From: Inquilinus limosus_F
GTDB lineage: Bacteria > Pseudomonadota > Alphaproteobacteria > DSM-16000 > Inquilinaceae
Length of the DNA stretch: 64,000 bases
Assembly (NCBI RefSeq): GCF_051487185.1
Contig: NZ_JAHVDK010000002.1
Location: 186,001-250,000 of the forward strand
Reading direction: 5' to 3'
In this document: piece after piece, positions 7,710 through 16,188 of the stretch
How positions within the stretch are numbered: position 1 is the first letter of the stretch
How the letters are laid out: each line of letters begins with the position of its first letter
Position numbers and translations under genes: made by a program
Notes under the pieces: generated by a model
The model's input: the letters and a program-made list of their open reading frames with translations, nothing else
The model's database searches: none
Told to the model about the DNA's origin: nothing

Positions 7710-9134
7710 ATGACCGAACCGACCCGCCTCTGGGGCGCCCGCTTCCGCGCCGCGCCCGCGCCGGAGCTGATGGCCCTGTCGCGCTCCGACCCCAGCCATT
7801 TCCGTCTGGCGCCCTACGACCTCGCCGCCTCGGCCGCGCATGCGCGCGAGCTGGTGCGCACCGGCATCCTGACCGGGGCCGAGGGCGAGACGGTCGCGGC
7901 GGCGCTGGCCGAGCTGGCGCGCGACGTCGCCACCGGTGCGGTGGCCCCGAACGACGCCGACGAGGACGTCCACACCTTCCTCGAGCGCGCGCTGACCGAG
8001 CGGCTCGGCCCGCTCGGCGGCAAGCTGCGCGCCGGCCGGTCGCGCAACGACCAGGCGGCCAACGACCTGAAGCTATACCTGCGCGACGTCGCCCGCCGCC
8101 TGGCCGGCCATGTCCTGACGCTGCAGCAGGCGCTGGTGGCACAGGCCGAGGCGCATGTCGAAACGCTGGCGCCGGGCTTCACCCATCTGCAGCCGGCCCA
8201 GCCGGTCACCTTCGCCCACCAGCTGCTGGCCCATGCCCAGACCTTCGCCCGCGACATCGAGCGGCTGCAGGACTGGGACCGGCGCAGCGCCCGCTCGCCG
8301 CTCGGCGCCGCGGCGCTGGCCGGCTCCGCCATCGCCCTGCGACCGGACCTGTCGGCCGCCGAGCTCGGCTATGACGGCCCCTGCGAGAACTCGATCGATG
8401 CCGTCGGCAGCCGTGACCATGTGGCGGAGTTCCTGTTCGTCGCCGCGATGCTGTCGGTGCACCTCTCGCGGCTGGCGGAGGAGGTGTTCCTGTGGTCGTC
8501 GCGCCAGTTCCGCTGGGTGGAGCTGGACGATGCCTACGCCACCGGCTCCTCGATCATGCCGCAGAAGAAGAACGCCGACATCGCCGAGCTGACGCGCGGC
8601 CGCGCCGCCCGGCTGATCGGCGGGTTGACGGCGATGCTGACAGCGCTGAAGGGGCTGCCCTTCGCCTACAACCGCGACCTGGTCGAGGACAAGCGCGCAG
8701 CCTTCGAGGCGGTCGACACGCTCGACGCCGTTCTGCCGGCCATGGCCGGGATGGTGCGGACCATGCGGGTGAATATCGAGACTCTGCGGCGCCAGTCGGT
8801 CGAGGGCTTCACCTTGGCGACCGAGGTGGCGGACTGGCTGGCCCGGCGCGGCGTGCCCTTCGCCGAGGCGCATGAGATCACCGGCGCCCTGGTCCGCCGC
8901 TGCGAGGACCGCGGCATCGGGTTGGAGGATCTGGAGGATACCGACCTGGCGGCGATCGATCCGCGGCTGGCGCCGGAGATCCGGTCCTGCCTGACGCCGG
9001 AGGCGGCGGTGGCCGCTCGCAGCGGCCATGGCGGCACCGCGCCCGACCGGGTGCGCGAGCAGCTGGCGCGGCTGCGCGAGCTGCTGGTCGAGCAGGGCAG
9101 CTGGGCCCGGGCCTACAGCGGTCCGCGGGCCTGA
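7710..9134 (+). CDS. argH: argininosuccinate lyase family protein
   Basis: A 474-residue member of the fumarase/aspartase superfamily, subfamily argininosuccinate lyase, which splits argininosuccinate to arginine and fumarate. Diagnostic segments are KLRAGRSRNDQAANDLKLYL, THLQPAQPVTFAHQLLAHAQ, GPCENSIDAVGSRDHVAEF and the superfamily signature GSSIMPQKKN containing the catalytic Ser. The residue after KKN is Ala rather than the usual Pro. No argG is nearby; the gene is followed 18 bases later by a full amino acid ABC importer. It may therefore be a paralog used to catabolise an imported N-substituted aspartate or argininosuccinate, as for EDDS-lyase-like relatives. ATG 7710 follows a GGGGGCAAGC ribosome binding site. 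Confidence 0.85.
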   Translation: MTEPTRLWGARFRAAPAPELMALSRSDPSHFRLAPYDLAASAAHARELVRTGILTGAEGETVAAALAELARDVATGAVAPNDADEDVHTFLERALTERLGPLGGKLRAGRSRNDQAANDLKLYLRDVARRLAGHVLTLQQALVAQAEAHVETLAPGFTHLQPAQPVTFAHQLLAHAQTFARDIERLQDWDRRSARSPLGAAALAGSAIALRPDLSAAELGYDGPCENSIDAVGSRDHVAEFLFVAAMLSVHLSRLAEEVFLWSSRQFRWVELDDAYATGSSIMPQKKNADIAELTRGRAARLIGGLTAMLTALKGLPFAYNRDLVEDKRAAFEAVDTLDAVLPAMAGMVRTMRVNIETLRRQSVEGFTLATEVADWLARRGVPFAEAHEITGALVRRCEDRGIGLEDLEDTDLAAIDPRLAPEIRSCLTPEAAVAARSGHGGTAPDRVREQLARLRELLVEQGSWARAYSGPRA

Positions 9135-9152
9135 GTGAGGGAGGGGGCAGCG

Positions 9153-10025
9153 ATGACCGACACGACCTATTCCATCGCCCATCTCCGCCACGTGCCGCGC
9201 CGGCACTATGGCCGCTGGGTCGCGGCGGCGCTGATCCTGCTGGCCCTGGCGGCGATCGTGAAGGCCTTCGCCGAGGGCCAGATCGCCTGGCCGGTGGTCG
9301 GACAGTTCCTCACCGCCCCGGCGATCCTGTCGGGCCTGGTCAACACCATCCTGATGACGGCCTGCGCCATGGCGCTGGGCATCGCGCTCGGCGTCCTCTT
9401 CGCCATCATGGTGATGTCGCCCAACCCGGTGCTGAAGGCGGTCGCGGTCGGCTACATCTGGTTCTTCCGCGGCACGCCGCTGCTGCTGCAGCTGCTGCTG
9501 TGGTTCAACCTGGCGCTGGTGTTCCCGGTGATCGGCATCCCCGGCCTGTTCGAGGCGCGGACGGTCGAGGTGATGACGCCCTTCGTGGCGACGCTCTTGG
9601 GCCTCGGCATCAACCAGGGCGCCTACACGGCCGAGGTGGTGCGCGGCGGCATCCTGTCGGTCGATCTCGGCCAGACCGAGGCGGCCAAGGCGATCGGCAT
9701 GACCCGGCTGGTGGCGCTGCGCCGGATCGTGCTGCCGCAGGCGATGCGGGTGATCATCCCGCCGGTCGGCAACGAGGTGATCAGCATGGTCAAGCTGACC
9801 TCGGTCGCCAGCGTCATCCAATACGCCGAGATCCTGCGCAACGCCCAGACCATCTACTACGCCAACGCCCGGGTGATCGAGCTGCTGATCGTCGCCGCGA
9901 TCTGGTACCTGGTCGTAGTCACGCTGCTCAGCATCGGCCAGCACTTCCTGGAGAAGCACTTCGCCCGCGGCCGCGGCGGCAGCACCCGCAGGCGGACCTT
10001 CGTCGACCAGCCGAAGGAGGCCTGA
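9153..10025 (+). CDS. polar amino acid ABC transporter permease
   Basis: A 290-residue inner-membrane permease of the His/Glu/Gln/Arg/opine ABC family (about 5-6 membrane segments). The FLTAPAILSGLVNTILMTAC segment opens the conserved permease domain, and the EAA loop EAAKAIGMTRLVALRRIVLPQ at about 178-198 contacts the ATPase. ATG 9153 is preceded by a strong GAGGGAGGGGG ribosome binding site, so it is preferred over an in-frame GTG at 9135. It is the only permease gene of the cluster and probably acts as a homodimer. The ATPase gene starts 3 bases after its stop. Confidence 0.9.
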   Translation: MTDTTYSIAHLRHVPRRHYGRWVAAALILLALAAIVKAFAEGQIAWPVVGQFLTAPAILSGLVNTILMTACAMALGIALGVLFAIMVMSPNPVLKAVAVGYIWFFRGTPLLLQLLLWFNLALVFPVIGIPGLFEARTVEVMTPFVATLLGLGINQGAYTAEVVRGGILSVDLGQTEAAKAIGMTRLVALRRIVLPQAMRVIIPPVGNEVISMVKLTSVASVIQYAEILRNAQTIYYANARVIELLIVAAIWYLVVVTLLSIGQHFLEKHFARGRGGSTRRRTFVDQPKEA

Positions 10026-10028
10026 GCC

Positions 10029-10793
10029 ATGCCGCCGATGGTGGTCGCCGCCGATGTCCACAAGCATTTCGGGTCGCTGCACGCGCTGCAGGGCGTGTCG
10101 CTGCAGGTCGAGCGGGGCGAGGTGCTGTGCATCATCGGCCCGTCCGGCTCGGGCAAGAGCACGCTGCTGCGCTGCATCAACCAGCTGGAGAGCGTCGACG
10201 GCGGCGCCGTCTGGGTCGACGGCGAGCTGGCCGGCTTCCGCCGCGACGGCGACGCGCTCTATGCCCTGACCGACCGCGAGGTGGCGCGCCAGCGCCTGGC
10301 CAGCGGCATGGTGTTCCAGCGCTTCAACCTGTTCGCGCACATGACCGTGCTGGCCAACATCATCGAAGGCCCGGTCACGGTGCAGAAGCGGCCGAAGGCC
10401 GAGGCGGTGGCTGAGGCCATGACGCTGCTGCAGCGCGTCGGCCTGGCCGACAAGCGCGACGCCTATCCGGCCGAGCTGTCCGGTGGACAGCAGCAGCGCA
10501 TCGCCATCGCCCGCGCTCTGGCGATGAAGCCGAAGCTGATGCTGTTCGACGAGCCGACCTCGGCCCTCGACCCCGAGCTGGTGGGCGAGGTGCTGGCGGT
10601 GATGCGCGACCTCGCCGCCAGCGGCATGACCATGATCGTGGTGACGCACGAGCTGGGCTTCGCCCGCGAGGTGGCGAACCGCGTCGTGTTCATGGACCGC
10701 GGCCGGATCGTCGAGATGGGCCCGCCGCAGCAGGTGCTGGGCAGCCCGCGCGAGGCGCGCACCCGCGACTTCATCGCCGCCGTCCTGTCGTGA
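10029..10793 (+). CDS. amino acid ABC transporter ATP-binding protein
   Basis: A 254-residue ATPase of the polar amino acid uptake family. The Walker A GPSGSGKST lies near residues 37-45, the Q-loop at VFQRFNLFAHMT, the ABC signature LSGGQQQR near 156-163, the Walker B LMLFDEPTSALDP, and the switch His in VVTHELGFA. It energises import with the preceding permease and the following binding protein. Spacing in the operon is tight, 3 bases after the permease stop. Confidence 0.93.
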   Translation: MPPMVVAADVHKHFGSLHALQGVSLQVERGEVLCIIGPSGSGKSTLLRCINQLESVDGGAVWVDGELAGFRRDGDALYALTDREVARQRLASGMVFQRFNLFAHMTVLANIIEGPVTVQKRPKAEAVAEAMTLLQRVGLADKRDAYPAELSGGQQQRIAIARALAMKPKLMLFDEPTSALDPELVGEVLAVMRDLAASGMTMIVVTHELGFAREVANRVVFMDRGRIVEMGPPQQVLGSPREARTRDFIAAVLS

Positions 10794-10827
10794 CCGGCGG
10801 AATTCACATCAACAGGAGAGGCTCACC

Positions 10828-11652
10828 ATGACCCGTTTCGCCCTGCTCGCCGCCGCCGCGGCCGTTCTCGCCGCGATGCCGGCCGGCGCCCAGGACCTGC
10901 CGGCCCGGATCAAGCAGGCCGGCAAGATCGTCGTCGGCACCAATAACAACTACCCGCCGATCATCTTCAAGGACCCGGCGACGAACGAGCTGCAGGGCGT
11001 CGACATCGACCTCGCCAAGGCGATCGCCAAGCAGCTCGGCGTCGAGGTCGAGTTCCAGGAGATCGCCTTCGCCCAGATGCTGCCGTCGCTGCAGACCGGG
11101 CGTATCGACATGGTGATGGCGGGGATGAGCGACACGCCGGCGCGGCGCGACATCGCCGATTTCGTCGACTACATGAAATCCGGCGCGCAGTTCTACACGA
11201 TCACGGCCCTGGCGGGTGAGATCAAGTCGACCGACGATCTGTGCGGCAAGACGGTGGGCGCCAGCCGTTCGACCAACTGGCCGCAGCAGATCGGCGAGTG
11301 GAGCGACGCCAACTGCGTCGCCAAGGGCAAGCCGGCGATCACCGTGGTCGGCACCGAAGGCTCGGCCGACGCCCGCACCCAGCTGAAGACCCAGCGCCTG
11401 CAGGCCGCGGCCCAGGGCAACGAGACGCTGCCCTATTTCCAGACGCTGGAGCCCAACACCTACGTGCCGATCGGCGAGGCTTTCACGGAGTCCCTGGTCG
11501 GCATCCCGGTGCTGAAGAGCGAGCCGCAGCTGCGCGACGCGGTGAAGGCGGCGGTGGAGAAGCTGCAGGCCGACGGCACCTACGACCAGATCCTGGCCAA
11601 GTACGGCCTGCAGGCCAACAAGCTGCCGGTGGCGCTGAACCAGGGGAAGTGA
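10828..11652 (+). CDS. amino acid ABC transporter substrate-binding protein
   Basis: A 274-residue periplasmic binding protein with a Sec signal peptide; the hydrophobic core LLAAAAAVLAAMPAGA ends in an AQ cleavage site near residue 22. The mature part opens with RIKQAGKIVVGTNNNYPPI and contains LQGVDIDLAKAIAKQLGVEV, the family 3 solute-binding signature. The conserved Arg/Asp pairs GRIDMVMAGMSDTPAR suggest an amino acid ligand. It is the last gene of the argH-like importer operon; a hairpin follows at 11657-11677. Confidence 0.92.
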   Translation: MTRFALLAAAAAVLAAMPAGAQDLPARIKQAGKIVVGTNNNYPPIIFKDPATNELQGVDIDLAKAIAKQLGVEVEFQEIAFAQMLPSLQTGRIDMVMAGMSDTPARRDIADFVDYMKSGAQFYTITALAGEIKSTDDLCGKTVGASRSTNWPQQIGEWSDANCVAKGKPAITVVGTEGSADARTQLKTQRLQAAAQGNETLPYFQTLEPNTYVPIGEAFTESLVGIPVLKSEPQLRDAVKAAVEKLQADGTYDQILAKYGLQANKLPVALNQGK

Positions 11653-11656
11653 TCGT

Positions 11657-11677
11657 CCTGCCCATAGCTAGGGCAGG
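11657..11677 (+). terminator. hairpin after the ABC importer operon
   Basis: Perfect 7-base arms CCTGCCC and GGGCAGG with a 7-base loop begin 5 bases after the stop of the binding-protein gene. There is no T-tract, so this may be a processing or attenuation hairpin rather than a classical intrinsic terminator. Confidence 0.5.
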
Positions 11678-11690
11678 CCAACCCCTGATT

Positions 11691-11766
11691 GTCATTGCCG
11701 GGCTTGACGCGGCAATCCAGAGAGCGTCGACACCCACTGGATGCCCGGGTCAAGCCCGGGCATGAC
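11691..11766. repeat. dispersed intergenic palindrome, GTCAT...ATGAC type
   Basis: Begins GTCATTGCCGGGCTTGAC and ends with GTCAAGCCCGGGCATGAC, giving long imperfect inverted arms. It is the same general element class as those at 6563, 23245, 29028 and 60302, though the internal sequence differs. Confidence 0.75.
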
Positions 11767-11887
11767 AGCTTGGGGGGCCCGGAGGACCTCCACGCACCTC
11801 AATCCTCCAGCCGGTACCGCCCCCGGTCCGGCACGCGCCGCTCGGTCGCCCTGTTCTCATGGCATCCACCTTTGTCCGGAGGATGCC

Positions 11888-12286
11888 GTGAAGGACAGTC
11901 CCTGGTTTGACCGCTTCGCCACCCGGATCTCGCAATTCGCTGGCCATCCCGCCACCTTCAGCGTGGCGGCGGGCGTGATAATCGTCTGGGCCGCGGTCGG
12001 GCCGTTCGTCGGCTTTTCCGACTCCTGGCAGCTCACGGTGAACACCGCTACGACGATCGTGACCTTCCTGATGGTGTTCCTGATCCAGAGCACTCAGAAC
12101 CGCGACACCGCCGCGCTGCAGATCAAGCTGGACGAGCTGATCCGCGCCACCAAGACGGCCCGCAACTCGCTGCTCGACCTCGAGGAGCATTCCGAGGAGG
12201 AGATCCGCCAGATCCGCGAGGAGTACGAGAAGCTGGCGGAGGAGGAGCGCCGAAAAAGAGGTGCCAGCCGGTCCGAGCCGGCGTGA
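11888..12286 (+). CDS. low-affinity iron permease family protein
   Basis: A 132-residue membrane protein. Two hydrophobic segments (about residues 18-37 and 46-66) are followed by the highly conserved FLIQSTQNRDTAALQIKLDE block and a charged coiled coil rich in Glu and Lys. This is the bacterial Iron_permease (PF04120-like) family; iron transport is the family label rather than a demonstrated role for short members such as this. GTG 11888 is preceded by CCGGAGGA, a good ribosome binding site, and gives the usual family start. It converges on the glutathionyl-hydroquinone reductase gene, 6 bases away. Confidence 0.8.
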   Translation: MKDSPWFDRFATRISQFAGHPATFSVAAGVIIVWAAVGPFVGFSDSWQLTVNTATTIVTFLMVFLIQSTQNRDTAALQIKLDELIRATKTARNSLLDLEEHSEEEIRQIREEYEKLAEEERRKRGASRSEPA

Positions 12287-12292
12287 TCGCTG

Positions 12293-13282
12293 TCAGCGCA
12301 TCTCCGGCAGCTGCTCCCGGCCGTGCGGCGCCGTCAGGTCCAGCACCGGGCCCTTCGGCACGATGCCGGTCGGGTTGATGGTGCGGTGGCTCTCGTAATA
12401 GTGCCGCTTGATGTGCGTCATCTCGATCGTCGCGGCCACGCCGGGCAGCTGCGCGATCTCGCGGGTGAAGCCCCACAGCGCCGGGTATTCCCGCAGCGCC
12501 CGCAGGTTGCACTTGAAGTGGCCGTGATAGACCGGGTCGAAGCGCAGCAGGGTGGTGAACAGCCGGATGTCGGCCTCGGTCAGCTGGTCGCCGACCAGCC
12601 AGCGATGCGCCGACAGATGGGCCTCCAGCCGGTCCAGCATCTCGAACAGCCCGGTCACCGCCTCCTCATAGACCGCCTGGTCGGTGGCGAAGCCGGCCTT
12701 GTACACGCCGTTGTTCACGCGATCGTAAACCTCGGCGTTGATCGCATCGATCTGGGGCAGCAGATCGGCCGGCGATAGATCGACCGACCGTTCGGCCCAT
12801 TCGTCGAACTCCGAATTCAGCATCCGGATGATCTCGGCCGATTCATTGTTCACGATCGCGCGGGTCTGCTTGTCCCACAGCACCGGCACTGTGACCCGGC
12901 CGGTGTAGTCCGGCTTGGCCAGGGTGTAGACCTCGTGCAGCGCGGCCTTGCCATTGACCCGGTCGCCGGTCGCGCCGGGCGACCGGATGCCGGTGCGGAT
13001 GTCGTCGAAGGTCCAGCCCTGGGCGCCCATGAACGGGTCGACCACATCGACCGAGATCACGTCCTCCAGCTTCTTCAGCGCCCGCACGATCAGGGTGCGG
13101 TGCGCCCAGGGGCAGGCGTAGGAGACGTAGAGATGATAGCGGTCGGGCTCGGCTTTGAAGCCGGAGCTGCCGTCGGCCGTCACCTTGCCGCGGAAGGCGC
13201 TCTCCTGCCGCACGAAGCGCCCGCCGGTCGATTTCGTGTCGTACCACTGGTCGGTCCAGCGGCCTTCGATCAGCAGACCCAT
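12293..13282 (-). CDS. yqjG: glutathionyl-hydroquinone reductase (Xi-class GST)
   Basis: A 329-residue cytoplasmic enzyme of the YqjG/PcpF/ECM4 family, which removes glutathione from glutathionyl-hydroquinones. The catalytic Cys is in the motif YACPWAHRTL (Cys57). An N-terminal thioredoxin-like domain includes VPVLWDKQTRAIVNNESAEI, the family's SNE-type glutathione site, and a helical C-terminal domain follows. Length is normal for the family. ATG 13282 is followed by GLLIEGRWTDQWYDT, typical of the class. wrbA, another quinone-handling gene, is the next gene upstream on the same strand. Confidence 0.92.
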   Translation of the reverse strand: MGLLIEGRWTDQWYDTKSTGGRFVRQESAFRGKVTADGSSGFKAEPDRYHLYVSYACPWAHRTLIVRALKKLEDVISVDVVDPFMGAQGWTFDDIRTGIRSPGATGDRVNGKAALHEVYTLAKPDYTGRVTVPVLWDKQTRAIVNNESAEIIRMLNSEFDEWAERSVDLSPADLLPQIDAINAEVYDRVNNGVYKAGFATDQAVYEEAVTGLFEMLDRLEAHLSAHRWLVGDQLTEADIRLFTTLLRFDPVYHGHFKCNLRALREYPALWGFTREIAQLPGVAATIEMTHIKRHYYESHRTINPTGIVPKGPVLDLTAPHGREQLPEMR

Positions 13283-13382
13283 CGTCTCCTCCTTCGGCCG
13301 CCGGGCGGACTTGGCGGTGCCATTCTACAGTTAGTGCAATTGCTTGCAGCGTCTCCGGTAGCGCATGGGGCGCTGTCCGATT

Positions 13383-13512
13383 GCCTCTCCCGCTTGCGGG
13401 AGAGGTCGGAGACGCGAAGCGGCTCCGGGTGAGGGGATTTTGTCGAGGCCGGGACCAGCCCTCACCCGGTCTCGCTGCGCGAGCCCGACCTCTCCCGCCA
13501 CGCGGGAGAGGC
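13383..13512. repeat. dispersed repeat, GCCTCTCCCGC...GCGGGAGAGGC type, copy 1
   Basis: About 130 bases with inverted ends GCCTCTCCCGC and GCGGGAGAGGC. Inside are further arms (CGGGAGAGGTCGG, CCGGGTGAGGG, and their complements). A second copy lies in inverted orientation at 17629-17761, including the shared GTCGAGGCCGGGACCAGCCC core. It lies between the yqjG and wrbA genes. Confidence 0.8.
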
Positions 13513-13564
13513 GATGCAAGGCGCCGACATACACAGCTTAAGCGATTGCCTTGATCCTACGGCC

Positions 13565-14164
13565 TCAGCCTCTCAGCTTCGAGGCGATCTTCGTGACATG
13601 CGCGCCCTGGAAGCGGGCGGCGGCGAGCTCGTTGGCGCTCGGCTGGCGCTGGCCCTGGCCGCCGGCGATGGTCGACGCGCCGTAAGGCGACCCGCCGGTG
13701 ATCTCGTCCAGCGTCATCTGGCCCTGGAAGGAATAGGGCAGGCCGACCACCACCATGCCCTGGTGCAGCAGCACGGTGTGGAAGTTCAGGATGGTCGATT
13801 CCTGGCCGCCATGCTGGGTGGCGGACGAGGTGAAGACGCTGCCGGGCTTGCCGATCAGGGCGCCCTTCATCCACAAGCCGCCGGCCTGGTCGAGGAAGTT
13901 CTTCATCTGCGCGGCCATCATGCCGAAGCGGGTCGGGACGCCGAAGATGATGGCGTCGTAATCGGCCAGCTCGTCGATGGTGGCGATCGGCGCCGCCTGG
14001 TCGAGCTTGAAATGGGAGGCACGGGCGATCTCCTCCGGCACCAGCTCGGGCACGCGCTTGATCGTGGGCTCGCCGCCCGCCTCGCGGACGCCTTCGGCCA
14101 CCGCCGTCGCCATGGTTTCGATATGGCCGTAGGAGCTGTAGTAGAGGACCAGGACCTTCGTCAT
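13565..14164 (-). CDS. wrbA: NAD(P)H:quinone oxidoreductase WrbA
   Basis: A 199-residue flavodoxin-like quinone reductase that carries out two-electron reduction of quinones. The N-terminal FMN phosphate loop reads VLYYSSYGHIETMA, followed by the family block YDAIIFGVPTRFGMMAAQMKNF and the C-terminal SPYGASTIAGGQGQRQPS. Length is that of E. coli WrbA. It forms a same-strand pair with yqjG, separated by the dispersed repeat at 13383-13512, suggesting a shared role in quinone detoxification. Confidence 0.95.
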   Translation of the reverse strand: MTKVLVLYYSSYGHIETMATAVAEGVREAGGEPTIKRVPELVPEEIARASHFKLDQAAPIATIDELADYDAIIFGVPTRFGMMAAQMKNFLDQAGGLWMKGALIGKPGSVFTSSATQHGGQESTILNFHTVLLHQGMVVVGLPYSFQGQMTLDEITGGSPYGASTIAGGQGQRQPSANELAAARFQGAHVTKIASKLRG

Positions 14165-14306
14165 CGGATGGTTTCCCTTCGAGCAGGCAGCCTGTGCTGC
14201 GGGTGAAAGGTAACCTTCGGGGCGAAGCGGGATAACCCGCCGATGCGGAACAGGATTGTTTCCCGGAAGGAGACGATCGGGTCCGGTGATCTGCTATCGT
14301 TCCCGC

Positions 14307-14876
14307 ATGACGACCACGATCCCCGTCCTCGAGACCCGCCGTCTCATCCTTCGCCCGCTTGAGCTCGCCGACGCCGCGGCGGTGCAGCGGCTGTTCCCGC
14401 ATTGGGAGATCGTGCGCCATCTCAACGCCCAGGTTCCCTGGCCGTATCCGCCGAACGGGGCGCTGACCCATCTGCGCGATGTGCTGCTGCCCGGCATGGC
14501 GCGGGGTGAGTCCTGGCATTGGTCGCTGCGCCTCAGGACCGCTCTGGACCAGCTGATCGGCTGCATTAGTCTGATCGCCGGGGAGACCGAGAATCGCGGC
14601 TTCTGGCTCGGCCTGCCCTGGCAGGGCCAGGGCCTGATGACCGAGGCCAGCGACCGGGTGACGGACTACTGGTTCGAGGATCTCGGCTTCCCCGTGCTGC
14701 GCGTACCCAAGGCGATCGAGAACACGGCGTCGCGCCGGATCTCGGAGAAATGCGGCATGCGGGTGATCGCGACGGTGGAGAAGGACTATGTCTCCGGCCG
14801 CCTGACCTCCGAGCTGTGGGAGATCACCCGCGAGGAGTGGCGGGCCTATCGCCGGCGGCAGGCGGCCGAAGGGTGA
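14307..14876 (+). CDS. GNAT family N-acetyltransferase (RimJ/RimL-like)
   Basis: A 189-residue acetyltransferase of the ribosomal-protein-alanine acetyltransferase type. It opens with LETRRLILRPLELADAAAVQRL and contains motif A as FWLGLPWQGQGLMTEASDRV, then NTASRRISEKCGM. The substrate is unknown; members acetylate ribosomal proteins, other proteins or small molecules. The frame is open further upstream, but ATG 14307 gives the usual start. It converges on the MFS gene, 7 bases away. Confidence 0.85.
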   Translation: MTTTIPVLETRRLILRPLELADAAAVQRLFPHWEIVRHLNAQVPWPYPPNGALTHLRDVLLPGMARGESWHWSLRLRTALDQLIGCISLIAGETENRGFWLGLPWQGQGLMTEASDRVTDYWFEDLGFPVLRVPKAIENTASRRISEKCGMRVIATVEKDYVSGRLTSELWEITREEWRAYRRRQAAEG

Positions 14877-14883
14877 GCGTCCT

Positions 14884-16065
14884 TCACGCCGGCTGGCTCG
14901 CGGCCGGGGAGGCCGCCCGGCGCCGCGCCGTCGCCGCCAGCAGGGCGAGGGCGATCGCGGCGGACAGAGCGCCGACCCAGCCGAGGATGGTGACGCCGCC
15001 CCAGGCCAGGGTCGCGGCCCCCAGCGCCGAGCCGAAGGCGATGCCGGCATAGAGCGCCGAGGCGTTGAGCGACGCCGCGATCATCCCGACCTCCGGCGCC
15101 AGCCGGATCAGCCGCGTCGTCTGCGCCGGGTGGAAGGCCCAGCCGGCGACGGCCCAGGCCAGCATCAGCGGCACCACCGCGACCAGCGCCTGGCCGGCCG
15201 GCAGGGCGGTGGCGGCGGACAGGCCGGCCAGGGCGAGCGTGAGGACGGCGAGGGCGCCGAGCTGCAGCCGGACCGGGCCGATCCGGTCGGTGAGTTGGCC
15301 GCCGATGGCGTTGCCGATGGCGGAGCCGACGCCGAACAGGAACAGCATCAGGCTGACGCCGTCGGGGCCGAGACCGGCCGTGCGCTCCAGATAGGGCGCG
15401 ATGAAGGTGTAGAGGACGAAGGCCGCGGCGATCCAGAAGAAGGTCACCAGCAGGGCCTGCAGCACCGCCGGCCGGCGGGCGACGGCCAGCCGCTCGGCCA
15501 GCGTCGAGGCGCCGAGCGGCAGCTTCGCCGGCAGGCCGAAGCGCAGCCCCGCCACCCCGGCCAGGCCGAGGCCGGCGACGATCAGGAAGGTCGACCGCCA
15601 GTCGGCATGGCTGCCGATCCAGGCGCCGAGCGGCACGCCCAGCGCGGTCGCGATGGTCATGCCGCTGGTCACCGTGGCGATCGCCCGGCCGCGCCGGTCG
15701 GGCGGAACCAGGGAGGCGGCGACGGCATAGGCGGTCGGCATGAACAGCCCGGCGCTGAGCGCCAGCAGCACCCGGGCGGCGACCAGCTGCCACAGGCTCT
15801 GGCTCACCGCCGCCAGCAGGTTGGCCAGGGTGAAGGCGAGCAGGGCGAAGACCAGCAGACGGCGCCGGTCGAGGCCGCCGAGCAGGGCCGAGAGGATCGG
15901 CGAGCCGACGGCATAGGCGAGGGCGAAGATGGTGATCAACTGCCCCGCCGCGGCGACGGAGCTGTGGAAATCCGCGGCGATCGCCGGCAGCAGCCCGGCG
16001 ATCATCAGGGCTTCGGTGCCGATGGCGAAGGCGCCGATCGCGAGCCAGACCAGGGAGGCGGGCAT
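14884..16065 (-). CDS. MFS transporter (AraJ/DHA1-like)
   Basis: A 393-residue, 12-segment major facilitator starting at ATG 16065. Motif-A-like SALLGGLDRRRLL follows segment 2, and segment 5 contains ATALGVPLGAWIG, the drug/proton antiporter motif C type. Members export sugars, arabinose polymers or drugs. It is divergent from an ArsR regulator; the 123-base gap contains two identical-architecture GTTCAA-N6-TTGAAC operators, so the exporter is probably repressed by that regulator. The frame remains open to 16140 across the upstream operators; ATG 16065 is the better start. Confidence 0.88.
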   Translation of the reverse strand: MPASLVWLAIGAFAIGTEALMIAGLLPAIAADFHSSVAAAGQLITIFALAYAVGSPILSALLGGLDRRRLLVFALLAFTLANLLAAVSQSLWQLVAARVLLALSAGLFMPTAYAVAASLVPPDRRGRAIATVTSGMTIATALGVPLGAWIGSHADWRSTFLIVAGLGLAGVAGLRFGLPAKLPLGASTLAERLAVARRPAVLQALLVTFFWIAAAFVLYTFIAPYLERTAGLGPDGVSLMLFLFGVGSAIGNAIGGQLTDRIGPVRLQLGALAVLTLALAGLSAATALPAGQALVAVVPLMLAWAVAGWAFHPAQTTRLIRLAPEVGMIAASLNASALYAGIAFGSALGAATLAWGGVTILGWVGALSAAIALALLAATARRRAASPAASQPA

Positions 16066-16080
16066 CGAGGATGTTCCATT

Positions 16081-16098
16081 GTTCAATGATTGTTGAAC
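16081..16098. promoter_or_regulatory. operator 1, GTTCAA-N6-TTGAAC
   Basis: Perfect inverted repeat GTTCAA/TTGAAC around a 6-base spacer, 16 bases upstream of the MFS start codon. A second copy with the same architecture lies at 16135-16152. The pair probably binds the adjacent ArsR-type dimer. Confidence 0.7.
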
Positions 16099-16134
16099 TA
16101 TACCGCTGCTTCCGGAGCGCCCGTCAAGCGGATT

Positions 16135-16159
16135 GTTCAAAAGTCATTGAACATTGAAC
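16135..16159. promoter_or_regulatory. operator 2, GTTCAA-N6-TTGAAC plus an extra half-site
   Basis: GTTCAA (16135-16140), spacer of 6, TTGAAC (16147-16152), then another half-site TTGAAC at 16154-16159. The centre is 54 bases from operator 1. It lies 30 bases upstream of the ArsR start, consistent with autoregulation. Confidence 0.7.
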
Positions 16160-16188
16160 GGCCGGGGCGGATCGACTAGATCTGCGGC

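Noticed and set aside
8073..10649. 858-codon open frame opposite argH and the ABC genes
   Set aside because: Antisense shadow; all four plus-strand genes have strong family signatures.
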